Shown here: in pieces, positions 32,258-39,565 of the stretch
How the letters are laid out: every line of letters begins with the position of its first letter
Numbering within the stretch: position 1 is the stretch's first letter
Assembly (NCBI RefSeq): GCF_019012925.1
Contig: NZ_JAGIRL010000051.1
Span: 1 to 39,565 of the forward strand
DNA: 39,565 nt
Direction of reading: 5' to 3'
Source: Fusobacterium sp.
Lineage (GTDB): Bacteria > Fusobacteriota > Fusobacteriia > Fusobacteriales > Fusobacteriaceae
Made by a program: the position numbers and the translations under genes
The notes under the pieces: generated by a model
Database searches by the model: none
Seen by the model: the letters and a program-made list of their open reading frames with translations, nothing else
Told to the model about the DNA's origin: nothing

Positions 32258-33526
32258 ATGACAGAAAATTTAAAGTTATTTGAAAAAAGATTCAAATCTC
32301 ATCACGATAGCAATGGACTTATCAACAAGTACGTTCAAAGTGAAAAAGCTACTGGAGAAAGTTTTGAAGCTATGTTAGAGATTAAACCTGATGATAGAAA
32401 GAAGGCTATCTACGTTCACACACCTTATTGTGATAAAATTTGTTCTTTTTGTAATCTTAATAGAAAGCAAATTGATGGAAGCTTAGATTCCTATGCAGAA
32501 TACGTTGCTAGTGAGTTTAATAAGTATGGAAAAACTACTTATTTCAAAGAGAGTACATTTGATGTTATATTCTTTGGTGGTGGAACTCCTACTGTTTATA
32601 AGCCTAAACAATTAGAGATTATTCTTCAAAGTATAAGAGATAATGTTAAACTTAGTGATGATTATGAGTTTACATTTGAAACAACTTTACACAATTTGAC
32701 TGAAGAAAAATTAGAAGTTATGATGAAATACGGAGTTAATAGACTTAGTGTTGGAATTCAAACTTTTTCAGATAGAGGAAGAGTTTTCTACAACAGAACT
32801 TACGGGAAAGAGGAAGTTAAATCAAGACTTAAAAAACTTAAAGATTTCTTCAAGGGAGATGTTTGTGTAGACATTATCTATAATTTCCCTGATCAAACTT
32901 TTGAAGAGGTTATTGAAGATGCTAGAATTGTAAAAGAATTAGAGTTGAGCAGTGCTAGTTTCTACTCACTTATGGTACATGATGGTTCTAAACTTTCAAA
33001 AGATATTGAAGCTGAAAGAGTAAAGCTTGAAGAAGATATGAAAAAAGATTATCTACTTTACTCTCACTTTGTAGCTGAAATGCTTAGAGAGGACAAATAC
33101 CATATTTTAGAATTGACTAAAATTGCTAAAAAAGGTGGAGACAATTACCAATATATAAAAGTTAGAAATACTGGTGGAGACACTTTCCCTATTGGTGTGG
33201 GTGCAGGTGGAAGTGTACAAGGAATCGGAGTATACAGAATGAGTAAAGAGATGTCTTTCTACTCTAAACAGACTGATGTTCATTCTAAATTTGGAAAACT
33301 TTCAGGAATTATGCAATTCCCTATAATTGCTAAAAAAGATATTAAAGATGTTTTATCTGATGAGGAATATGGTTTCTTCTGTGAAAAAATGAAGGAGTAT
33401 GAAGATAAAAAACTTGTTTTAGAAACAGAGGAGAGCTTTAATTTTACAAATGATGGAGTGTTCTGGGGTAACAATCTTTCAATTGATACAATCGGGTTTA
33501 TACTAGAAAAAATATTTAATAAATAA
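32258..33526 (+). CDS. hmuW: Anaerobic haem-degrading radical SAM methyltransferase (HmuW/HutW/ChuW)
   Basis: This 422-residue protein has the radical SAM cluster motif CDKICSFC (Cys58, 62, 65), VIFFGGGTPTVY, FTFETTLHNLTEEKLEVM and RLSVGIQTF, the HemN-like core. The middle and tail match the HutW/ChuW branch (PIGVGAGGSVQGIGVYRMSKEM). The family opens haem without oxygen, methylating the ring to a linear tetrapyrrole (anaerobilin) and freeing iron. The start at 32258 is chosen because GGAGG lies five bases upstream; an earlier TTG (32198) lies in the operator palindrome and is unlikely. It heads a five-gene haem operon and faces its likely flavodoxin partner. Confidence 0.92.
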   Translation: MTENLKLFEKRFKSHHDSNGLINKYVQSEKATGESFEAMLEIKPDDRKKAIYVHTPYCDKICSFCNLNRKQIDGSLDSYAEYVASEFNKYGKTTYFKESTFDVIFFGGGTPTVYKPKQLEIILQSIRDNVKLSDDYEFTFETTLHNLTEEKLEVMMKYGVNRLSVGIQTFSDRGRVFYNRTYGKEEVKSRLKKLKDFFKGDVCVDIIYNFPDQTFEEVIEDARIVKELELSSASFYSLMVHDGSKLSKDIEAERVKLEEDMKKDYLLYSHFVAEMLREDKYHILELTKIAKKGGDNYQYIKVRNTGGDTFPIGVGAGGSVQGIGVYRMSKEMSFYSKQTDVHSKFGKLSGIMQFPIIAKKDIKDVLSDEEYGFFCEKMKEYEDKKLVLETEESFNFTNDGVFWGNNLSIDTIGFILEKIFNK

Positions 33527-33573
33527 GACTTTAATTTTCAACTAAAATATTAATTTTAAAAGGAGAAAAACAT

Positions 33574-35670
33574 ATGAACAAAAAGAAAGTAACATTACTT
33601 TTAGCACTACTTGCTGTAGCTGCTTATGGAGAAGAGAGTATCGACTTAGGAAAAAGCGTTATCTATTCTACAACTGGATTCGCTACTGAAATGAGAGAAG
33701 TTGCAGCCAATCCAACTATAGTAACTTCTGATAAGATCAAGGAAAAAGAGTATAAAACTGTACTAGATGTTTTGAAAGATATTCCTAGTGTTTCTATTAC
33801 TAAAGATACATTTGGTTCTACTGTTGATTTGAGAGGACAAGGAAGTGCTATTGCTAAGAGAAATGTACAGATATTAATAGATGGAGTTGCTGTAAATTCT
33901 TTAGATACTTCTATGACAAGTACTCCAATTAATACTATTCCTGTAAGTTCTATTGAAAGAATTGAAGTTATTCCTGGTGGAGGAAGTGTTCTATATGGTA
34001 GTGGTACTGCTGGTGGGGTAATTAATATTATTACAAAAAATGGAAAAGGACTTAGAGCTGATGTAGCTTATGACCATACTAGTTTTGGTGGAAATAAGTA
34101 TGATGTTTCTGCTGGACAATCTCTAGGAAATTTTGATGCTAATGTTATATATAGTAAAACAAATGCTGATGGCTATCGTAGTCAAAGTCATGATGATACA
34201 GAATTTTTTCAAGGAAATTTAAAATATAATATCAGTGATACGCAAGCACTTGAATTTAAATATTCTCATCACGAATCTGATATTTTTTCACCTGGTATGC
34301 TTACTAGAAAACAATTACAAGAGGATAGAAAGCAAGCTGGTGATAAAGTTACTAAAGTTAATACCGAAAAAGATGATTATGTTTTAACATACAATACTAA
34401 ATTAAGTGATAATTTAGAGTTTAATATGGTTGCTTTTCAAAATGAAACAAATTTAAAAATTTCAGACAAAGGAAAAAAACCTTATGGTTTCTTTGACGAT
34501 AAAAAGAAAGGAATTAAACCTAAGTTAAAATATTCTTATGGAAAAAATGAATTTGCTAATAGCTCAGTAATTGTTGGTTTTGATTATATTGATAACGATG
34601 CTCAAAGATTGGCAAATATGGAAATGGGAGCTCATGCACCAGTAGTAACTACAACTAATGATTTTAATAAAACTACGTATGCTGGTTTTATTATGAACAA
34701 TTTAAAATATAATGATTTTGAATTTAATCAAGGGTTTAGATTTGAAAAAGCTGAATATGATATTTTTAGATCATCTAGTACTAGTATTGGTGGTAAAACT
34801 ATGGGTAAACCTAAAATTGTTAATACTTCAAAATCTGAAGAAAATTTTGCACTTGAATTATCTGGTTCTTATTTATACTCTGACACAGGAAAAGTTTATA
34901 CTAGATTAGAGCAAGGGTTTACTTCTCCACCACCAGCACTTTTAACTGATGCTGTTCCTTATGAAAAATCTGTTATGGGTCGTCCTATGAGTGGAACAAA
35001 ATATGAACTTAATGATTTAGAATCTGAAACATATAGAAGTATAGAGTTCGGTATGAGTGACTATATTGGAAATACTTCTATCAATACATCTATTTTCTAT
35101 ACTCAAACAGATAATGAGATCTACACTTATATGAAGGGAATGGCAACAGGTATGTCTCAAAAAATTCTGAATTATAATATTGATAAAACAGAAAGATTTG
35201 GTGCTGAGATAGCATTAGAACATTATTTTGGAAAATTAACTTTATCTGAATCATATCAATATATGCATGCTGAAATAAAAAAAGGAACAGAAAAACAATA
35301 TGATGATAAAGGAAATAGAGTCAATGGTGCAGATTTAGCAGGTAGAAAAATAGAGGGAGTTCCTACTCATAAATTTACTTTTGGAGCTAAGTATGATTTC
35401 ACTCCTAACTTTAATATCAATGGTGAAGTAATTTATACAGGAGACTCTTATATTAAAAATGATAATCTTAGTGGAAAAAGAGGTAGCTATACAATTACTA
35501 ATATAAGAACTGGATATTCATTTGATAACGGACTAACACTTTATGCTGGAATCAATAACCTATTCGATAAAAAATACTATGATAGTGTTGATTATAGTGA
35601 AAAAGATGGTTATACTTATGATCCAGCAGCAGAAAGAAATTATTATGTAGGATTCAGATATAGCCTATAA
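33574..35670 (+). CDS. hmuR: TonB-dependent haem receptor HmuR
   Basis: This 698-residue outer-membrane receptor has a signal peptide (LLLALLAVAAYGE). Its plug domain has VLDVLKDIPSV, VDLRGQG, NVQILIDGV, IERIEVIPGGGSVLYGSGTAGGVINIITK. The beta barrel ends AERNYYVGFRYSL. Position between hmuW and the haem ABC genes, with only 47 bases and no terminator on the left, indicates haem uptake. It is a paralogue of the receptor at 28820. TonB and ExbBD are not in the window. An AAAGGAG ribosome site precedes the ATG. Confidence 0.9.
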   Translation: MNKKKVTLLLALLAVAAYGEESIDLGKSVIYSTTGFATEMREVAANPTIVTSDKIKEKEYKTVLDVLKDIPSVSITKDTFGSTVDLRGQGSAIAKRNVQILIDGVAVNSLDTSMTSTPINTIPVSSIERIEVIPGGGSVLYGSGTAGGVINIITKNGKGLRADVAYDHTSFGGNKYDVSAGQSLGNFDANVIYSKTNADGYRSQSHDDTEFFQGNLKYNISDTQALEFKYSHHESDIFSPGMLTRKQLQEDRKQAGDKVTKVNTEKDDYVLTYNTKLSDNLEFNMVAFQNETNLKISDKGKKPYGFFDDKKKGIKPKLKYSYGKNEFANSSVIVGFDYIDNDAQRLANMEMGAHAPVVTTTNDFNKTTYAGFIMNNLKYNDFEFNQGFRFEKAEYDIFRSSSTSIGGKTMGKPKIVNTSKSEENFALELSGSYLYSDTGKVYTRLEQGFTSPPPALLTDAVPYEKSVMGRPMSGTKYELNDLESETYRSIEFGMSDYIGNTSINTSIFYTQTDNEIYTYMKGMATGMSQKILNYNIDKTERFGAEIALEHYFGKLTLSESYQYMHAEIKKGTEKQYDDKGNRVNGADLAGRKIEGVPTHKFTFGAKYDFTPNFNINGEVIYTGDSYIKNDNLSGKRGSYTITNIRTGYSFDNGLTLYAGINNLFDKKYYDSVDYSEKDGYTYDPAAERNYYVGFRYSL

Positions 35671-35707
35671 TACTCTGAATCATAGAAATTAGAATGCGAG
35701 GAATTAT

Positions 35708-36679
35708 ATGAAAAAAGTTTTACCTATCGTACTTACAATAGGAATAATTATAACAGGAATACTCTCTATCCCTTTAGGGAGTGTTCCAATTCCTCTGGAG
35801 TATATATTTTCTCCAGGGAAAGCTCCAGATTATATAAAAACTATAATCTTTAATCTTAGATTACCTAGAATAATAATGTCACTTCTTGTAGGAATGATGT
35901 TATCATCTAGTGGGGCTGTTGTTCAAACAGTCTTTCAAAACCCTCTTGCTGATCCATATATTATTGGAATTGCAGCAAGTGCAACTTTTGGGGCTGTAAT
36001 TGCTTTTATTTTTAATATGCCTGACTTCATGTATGGTGTCTTAGCTTTTGTAGCTTGTTTAGCTAGTACACTTTTAATATTTAAGATGGCTAAAAAAGGT
36101 AATAAAGTAAATGTTGCAACTCTTTTGATAGTAGGAATTGCCGTATCATCATTTTTAGGAGCCTTCACATCTTTTGCTATGTATCTTATTGGAGAGGATT
36201 CTTTTAAGATTACAATGTGGATGATGGGATATCTTGGAAATGCTACTTGGAATAGAGTTATATTTATATTAATACCTCTTGTTTTTTCACTAATATATTT
36301 TTACTCGAAAAGATATGAATTAGATGCTCTACTTTCTGGAGATGAAGAGGCACACTCTCTTGGAGTAGACGTAAATAAATTAAAAGTGAAAACACTTACT
36401 GTAGCTGCTCTTATAGTTGCTTTCTCTGTAGCTTTTTCTGGAATGATCGGTTTTGTTGGACTAATTGTTCCTCACACTATTAGAATGATAGTAGGTCCTT
36501 CTAATAGTAAGATGCTACCAAGTACTATTTTAGCTGGTGGATTCTTTTTATTACTTTGTGATACTTTTGGAAGAGTCGTTTTAGCTCCTGTTGAAATTCC
36601 TATTGGAGTTATAACTGCCTTTTTCGGAGCTCCATTTTTTCTATATTTAGCATTAAAAAATAAAAGGAGAGATTTCTAA
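35708..36679 (+). CDS. hmuU: Haem ABC transporter permease (FecCD family)
   Basis: This 323-residue inner-membrane protein has about 9-10 helices and the FecCD/BtuC signatures RLPRIIMSLLVGMMLSSSGA, VFQNPLADPYIIGIAASA and SGMIGFVGLIVPHTIRMIVG. It forms the channel for haem entry from the periplasm. Its stop overlaps the ATPase ATG by one base (TAATG), so the two are translationally coupled. It is preceded by GAGGAA. Substrate assignment rests on the operon. Confidence 0.92.
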   Translation: MKKVLPIVLTIGIIITGILSIPLGSVPIPLEYIFSPGKAPDYIKTIIFNLRLPRIIMSLLVGMMLSSSGAVVQTVFQNPLADPYIIGIAASATFGAVIAFIFNMPDFMYGVLAFVACLASTLLIFKMAKKGNKVNVATLLIVGIAVSSFLGAFTSFAMYLIGEDSFKITMWMMGYLGNATWNRVIFILIPLVFSLIYFYSKRYELDALLSGDEEAHSLGVDVNKLKVKTLTVAALIVAFSVAFSGMIGFVGLIVPHTIRMIVGPSNSKMLPSTILAGGFFLLLCDTFGRVVLAPVEIPIGVITAFFGAPFFLYLALKNKRRDF

Positions 36680-37467
36680 TGGACATAATAAAAATTGAAA
36701 AACTAAATTTCTCCTATGGAAATAGAAAAATTCTTCAAGGAATTGATCTTAATTTAAAAGAGAAAAAACTTACTGGAATACTTGGACCTAATGGTTGTGG
36801 AAAATCAACTCTTTTAAAAAATATTTTAGGATATTTAAATGGAGAGAGTGGAAATATTTATATAGATAATTTAAAATCTAGTGATATTTCTCAAAAGGAA
36901 AAAGCTAAATTGATCTCTTTAGTTCCTCAAAAATCTCAACTTGTATCTGCTATGGATGTTGAAGATTTTGTTTTAATGGGGAGATTACCTCATTTAAAAA
37001 ATAGTTGGGACGGTTACTCTGCTGAAGATAGAGAGATTGCTAAAAAACATCTTTGTGAATTAGAGTTAGAAAACTTTATAAAAAGAAAAGCTCCAACTCT
37101 TTCTGGTGGAGAATTTCAAAGAGTTTTATTAGCTAGAGCCTTAACTCAAGAAACTAAAATAATTCTCCTTGATGAACCAACATCGGCATTGGACCTAAAC
37201 CATGCACTTGATCTGATGAAAAAAGTTAAAGAAAATGTTATAGAAAAAGGATTATCTGCTATTGCTGTACTTCACGACCTAAATCTTGCAGCTATGTTTT
37301 GTGATGAAATAGTTATGCTAAAAGATGGAAAAGTATATGCTCAAGGTACTCCTAAAGAGACTTTAACTGTTGAGAATTTAAAGGCAATCTATGATCTTGA
37401 ATGTTCTATTTTCTATACAGAAGAGGATATTCCATATATTATACCAAAGTTAAAAGGAGGAAAATAA
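36679..37467 (+). CDS. hmuV: Haem ABC transporter ATP-binding protein
   Basis: This 262-residue ATPase has Walker A GPNGCGKST (36-44), Q-loop SLVPQKSQ, signature LSGGEFQRVLLARAL, Walker B IILLDEPTSALDL and the switch histidine in AVLHDLNLAA. It is of the FepC/BtuD/HmuV type that pairs with FecCD permeases. It overlaps the permease gene by one base, and the binding-protein gene starts one base after its stop. Confidence 0.94.
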   Translation: MDIIKIEKLNFSYGNRKILQGIDLNLKEKKLTGILGPNGCGKSTLLKNILGYLNGESGNIYIDNLKSSDISQKEKAKLISLVPQKSQLVSAMDVEDFVLMGRLPHLKNSWDGYSAEDREIAKKHLCELELENFIKRKAPTLSGGEFQRVLLARALTQETKIILLDEPTSALDLNHALDLMKKVKENVIEKGLSAIAVLHDLNLAAMFCDEIVMLKDGKVYAQGTPKETLTVENLKAIYDLECSIFYTEEDIPYIIPKLKGGK

Positions 37468-37468
37468 C

Positions 37469-38350
37469 GTGAAAAAAGTAATCTTATTACTTACATTACT
37501 AATAAGTAGCTACTCATTTTCAGCTTTAAAAGTAGAAAATGATAAGATAAGTGATAACTATAAAAACAGTATTAAAATAAAGGAATATAATAGGATTGTT
37601 ATATTAGATCCTGCTATTATTGAAACATTTTATATGATTGGAGCAGAGGACAAAATATCTGCTATTGCTACTACTGCTAGAAGTAAGATCTATCCTGAGG
37701 ATAAAGTTAGCAAATTACCTAGTGTTGGACACATTACAAATACAAGCATTGAAAAAATTCTATCATTTTCACCTGATTTAGTTTTAATTGGAGCTATGTC
37801 TACAAAATTGGGAGCTAGTTTAAAACCATTTAATATTCCTGTACTTGTTGTAGATTCTAATAACTTTGATGATATTTTACAAAATATCCAAGTTTTTGGA
37901 AAATTAACTGGTAAAGAAAAAGAAGCTACTAAATTATATGAGGATTCAACTTATAAATTAAAAGATATTCAAGAAAAAATATCTGCTAATCCTCTTAATT
38001 TAAAAGGGGCTATTCTTTACTCTACAACTCCAATGATGGCTTTTAATTCAAAATCTCTATCAGGTCAAATCTTATCATTGTTAGGTATTAAAAACTTAGC
38101 TGATAATTTAGTTGGAGATAAACCTATTATCTCTCCTGAATTTTTACTTAAAGAGAACCCTGATTTCTTGATTGGATCTATGGCAATCGGTTCTCCAGAA
38201 GATATTTTAAATAGCAATCCTGTGGTAAAAGATATTACTGCTGGTAAAAAAGGACACCTTTTTATAGTTGATTCAACAAAAATATTAAGAGGTTCTCCTA
38301 GAATTTTTGAAGCTATTGATGAATTTTATAATGAACTTAAAAATTTCTAA
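37469..38350 (+). CDS. hmuT: Periplasmic haem-binding protein
   Basis: This 293-residue protein has a signal peptide (VILLLTLLISSYSFSA) without a lipobox cysteine, so it should be a soluble periplasmic protein. The BtuF/FepB-like fold shows RIVILDPAIIETFYMIGAEDKISAIATT, KILSFSPDLVLIGAM and a C-terminal lobe. It hands haem to the permease. The start is GTG at 37469 with AAAGGAGG eight bases upstream. It is the last gene of the operon and is followed by a terminator. Confidence 0.9.
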   Translation: MKKVILLLTLLISSYSFSALKVENDKISDNYKNSIKIKEYNRIVILDPAIIETFYMIGAEDKISAIATTARSKIYPEDKVSKLPSVGHITNTSIEKILSFSPDLVLIGAMSTKLGASLKPFNIPVLVVDSNNFDDILQNIQVFGKLTGKEKEATKLYEDSTYKLKDIQEKISANPLNLKGAILYSTTPMMAFNSKSLSGQILSLLGIKNLADNLVGDKPIISPEFLLKENPDFLIGSMAIGSPEDILNSNPVVKDITAGKKGHLFIVDSTKILRGSPRIFEAIDEFYNELKNF

Positions 38351-38374
38351 AATACAGCATTAGATATATAATAT

Positions 38375-38407
38375 AGCTGGAGAGATCTACACCTCTCCAG
38401 CTTTTCT
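38375..38407 (+). terminator. Terminator of the hmu operon
   Basis: AGCTGGAGAG-8-CTCTCCAGCT followed by TTTTCT, 25 bases after the hmuT stop. Confidence 0.9.
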
Positions 38408-38416
38408 ACTAGTATG

Positions 38417-38445
38417 TTGAATTTTTTTCATTTATAATATAAAAT
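38417..38445 (+). promoter_or_regulatory. Promoter of yaaA
   Basis: TTGAAT (38417-38422), 17 bases, TAAAAT (38440-38445). Confidence 0.6.
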
Positions 38446-38467
38446 ATTGTAAAAAATGGAGGTATTT

Positions 38468-39193
38468 ATGAAGATTTTATTTTCGCCTAGTAAGACAATG
38501 AAACTAAAAAATATTAATTTTTCTAAAAATAGAACTATTAACTTTCCTGATAAAACTCATTCATTAGTTAATTCTTTAAAAAAACTTTCTAAATCAGAAA
38601 TTGAAAAATTATTTAAAATAAAGGGTCAACTACTTGAGGAAACTTACAATAACATTCAAAACTTTGACTCTCTAGACTCATATGAAGCTTTATCCCTTTA
38701 TGACGGTGTCACTTTTAGACAACTAAACTTAAATAGTTACTCTGCTAAAGATTTAAACTACTTAAATGAAAATCTATTAATTTTCTCTGCTCTATATGGA
38801 GTTTTATCTCCAAACACTGAAATAAAACCATATAGACTTGATATGACTATTAACTTTTTAGAGGAATCTCTTTACAAGTTTTGGAATGATAAAATAAATG
38901 ATTTTCTTAATGCATATATTGATGAAATCTTTATTAATTTAGCTTCAAAAGAGTTTTCTAAAATAATTGATAAGAAAAAATTCAAAGTTATAAATATTGA
39001 ATTTAGACAAAAAGTAGATGATAAATTAAAAAATATTAGCACTGAAGCAAAAAAAGCTAGAGGAATGTTATTAGATTTTATGACAATTAATAATATTTCT
39101 GATTTAGAAAGTATTAAAACTTTTACTAAAGAAGGATATCAATTTTCAGAATCTGATTCTAACTCTGATACATTATTTTTTATAAAAGAGTAA
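38468..39193 (+). CDS. yaaA: YaaA family protein (peroxide/iron stress, DUF328)
   Basis: This 241-residue protein begins MKILFSPSKTM and contains ALSLYDGVTFRQL, FSALYGVLSPNTEIKPYRLDM and ARGMLLDFM, the YaaA signatures. E. coli YaaA limits free iron during hydrogen peroxide stress and binds DNA in vitro. The ATG at 38468 is chosen because the upstream ATG (38456) contains the GGAGG ribosome site itself. Its place next to a haem-iron release operon fits an iron-control role, though it has its own promoter and lies past a terminator. Confidence 0.92.
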   Translation: MKILFSPSKTMKLKNINFSKNRTINFPDKTHSLVNSLKKLSKSEIEKLFKIKGQLLEETYNNIQNFDSLDSYEALSLYDGVTFRQLNLNSYSAKDLNYLNENLLIFSALYGVLSPNTEIKPYRLDMTINFLEESLYKFWNDKINDFLNAYIDEIFINLASKEFSKIIDKKKFKVINIEFRQKVDDKLKNISTEAKKARGMLLDFMTINNISDLESIKTFTKEGYQFSESDSNSDTLFFIKE

Positions 39194-39269
39194 TGAAAAA
39201 TACTCATAAAATTTCTGTACAAAGTTCTTATCTTTATTCTAAAATTTAACTTAACGAGCAAGAAGTCGC

Positions 39270-39285
39270 CCACCTCTATAGGTGG
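39270..39285 (+). repeat. Subterminal hairpin of the IS200/IS605 element
   Basis: CCACCT-ctat-AGGTGG, a perfect six-bp stem of the type recognised by Y1 transposases at element ends, about 85 bases before the transposase ATG. Confidence 0.7.
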
Positions 39286-39367
39286 TGCTATGAATTGCTC
39301 TATTGCTTTTTAGAAGATAAAGTGATATAACATAATCAGTAGATATATAAAAATAGGAGTGAAAGCA

Positions 39368-39558
39368 ATGGAATTAGATAGTAATTGTCATTCAGTATTT
39401 TTGTTGTATTAATAATAAAAAAAGAATTTCCACATACAAGAAAATATCTTTGGAAAGAAATGTTTTGGTCTAAAAGTTTTTGTTTGTTGACCACTGGAGG
39501 AGCTCCACTTGAAGTCATAAAAAAGTATATAGAGGAACAAGGACAAAAGAGTAAATAA
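39368..39558 (+). pseudogene. tnpA: Y1 (HUH) transposase TnpA remnant with internal deletion
   Basis: The ATG at 39368 has GGAGTG upstream and encodes MELDSNCHSVFLLY, the conserved N-terminus of IS200 TnpA, then stops at 39410. After the junction, a second frame (39424-39558) encodes the C-terminus: EFPHTRKYLWKEMFW followed by SFCLLTTGGAPLEVIKKYIEEQ. About 75 residues, carrying the HUH motif, are missing, and the frame shifts across the join. In the intact family the C-terminal segment holds the catalytic tyrosine region, where none is evident here. The gene is therefore inactive. Confidence 0.75.
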
Positions 39559-39565
39559 TTTTGAA

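Larger units (their letters stand above)
39245..39565 (+). mobile_element. Left end of a decayed IS200/IS605 element
   Basis: A short hairpin (39270-39285), a leader and the two ends of a Y1 transposase gene occur in the order of an IS200/IS605 left end. The element meets the window edge. The exact outer boundary is not visible; the sequence TTAAC just before 39255 resembles the cleavage target used by some members. Confidence 0.6.

Noticed and set aside
38456..38467. Upstream ATG for yaaA
   Set aside because: It contains the GGAGG ribosome site of the ATG at 38468, and the family begins MKILFSPSKT.
1..39565. CRISPR array, tRNA or rRNA genes
   Set aside because: No regularly spaced repeats and no cloverleaf or rRNA sequence was found on either strand.

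Overview
The window is a low-GC, tightly packed bacterial chromosome segment. Gene content (hmu haem uptake plus an anaerobic radical-SAM haem-degrading enzyme, TonB receptors, FtsH, TilS, ArgS, AspS and HisS with a strong AT and AGA codon bias) points to Fusobacterium. The PTS/C-S lyase locus suits a saccharolytic species better than a minimal F. nucleatum type, but the species cannot be fixed from sequence reading alone.

Layout. (1) 1-574: a partial IS607-type element on the minus strand, made of a 5'-end piece of tnpB preceded by a serine-recombinase gene reduced to its MerR-like DNA-binding helix. (2) 995-6106: a sulfur/sugar island. A homocysteine S-methyltransferase gene (minus) diverges from a PRD-type regulator gene, which is followed by a MalX-like PTS EIICB and a MalY/PatB-like PLP C-S lyase. 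Well-matched promoters and a candidate operator lie between them. (3) 6206-9273: a MORN-repeat protein converging on a quinone oxidoreductase and a uridine-kinase-like P-loop protein. (4) 9427-14882: a five-gene peptide ABC transporter operon (minus) with a hairpin between the binding-protein gene and the permease genes, plus a 400-base leader region with a perfect 11-bp inverted repeat. (5) 15289-28676: a long minus-strand housekeeping block: rpsO, ftsH, tilS, a B12-binding radical SAM protein, mltG, argS, a probable structured RNA, aspS, hisS, rarA and secG. (6) 28820-38350: an iron/haem region. It holds two TonB-dependent receptors, a YbaN-like membrane protein, a likely small RNA, and a haem system in which flavodoxin (hmuF) diverges from hmuW-hmuR-hmuU-hmuV-hmuT. 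(7) 38468-39193: yaaA, linked elsewhere to iron control under peroxide stress. (8) 39245-39565: the left end of an IS200/IS605 element whose Y1 transposase gene has lost its middle.

How the parts work together. HmuR should take haem across the outer membrane, HmuT/U/V should carry it into the cytoplasm, and HmuW with electrons from the flavodoxin should open the ring without oxygen and release iron. YaaA may buffer that iron. In region 2, a cystathionine-beta-lyase-like enzyme that can yield homocysteine sits beside an enzyme that methylates homocysteine, which suggests a joint role.

The best candidates for something undescribed are two RNAs. One is a ~230-nt structured RNA with its own promoter and terminator between aspS and argS (23803-24035). 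The other is a ~90-nt RNA (31400-31492) whose 5' end can pair with the start codon region of the neighbouring TonB receptor mRNA. Both are inferred by eye and need folding, homology search and expression data.
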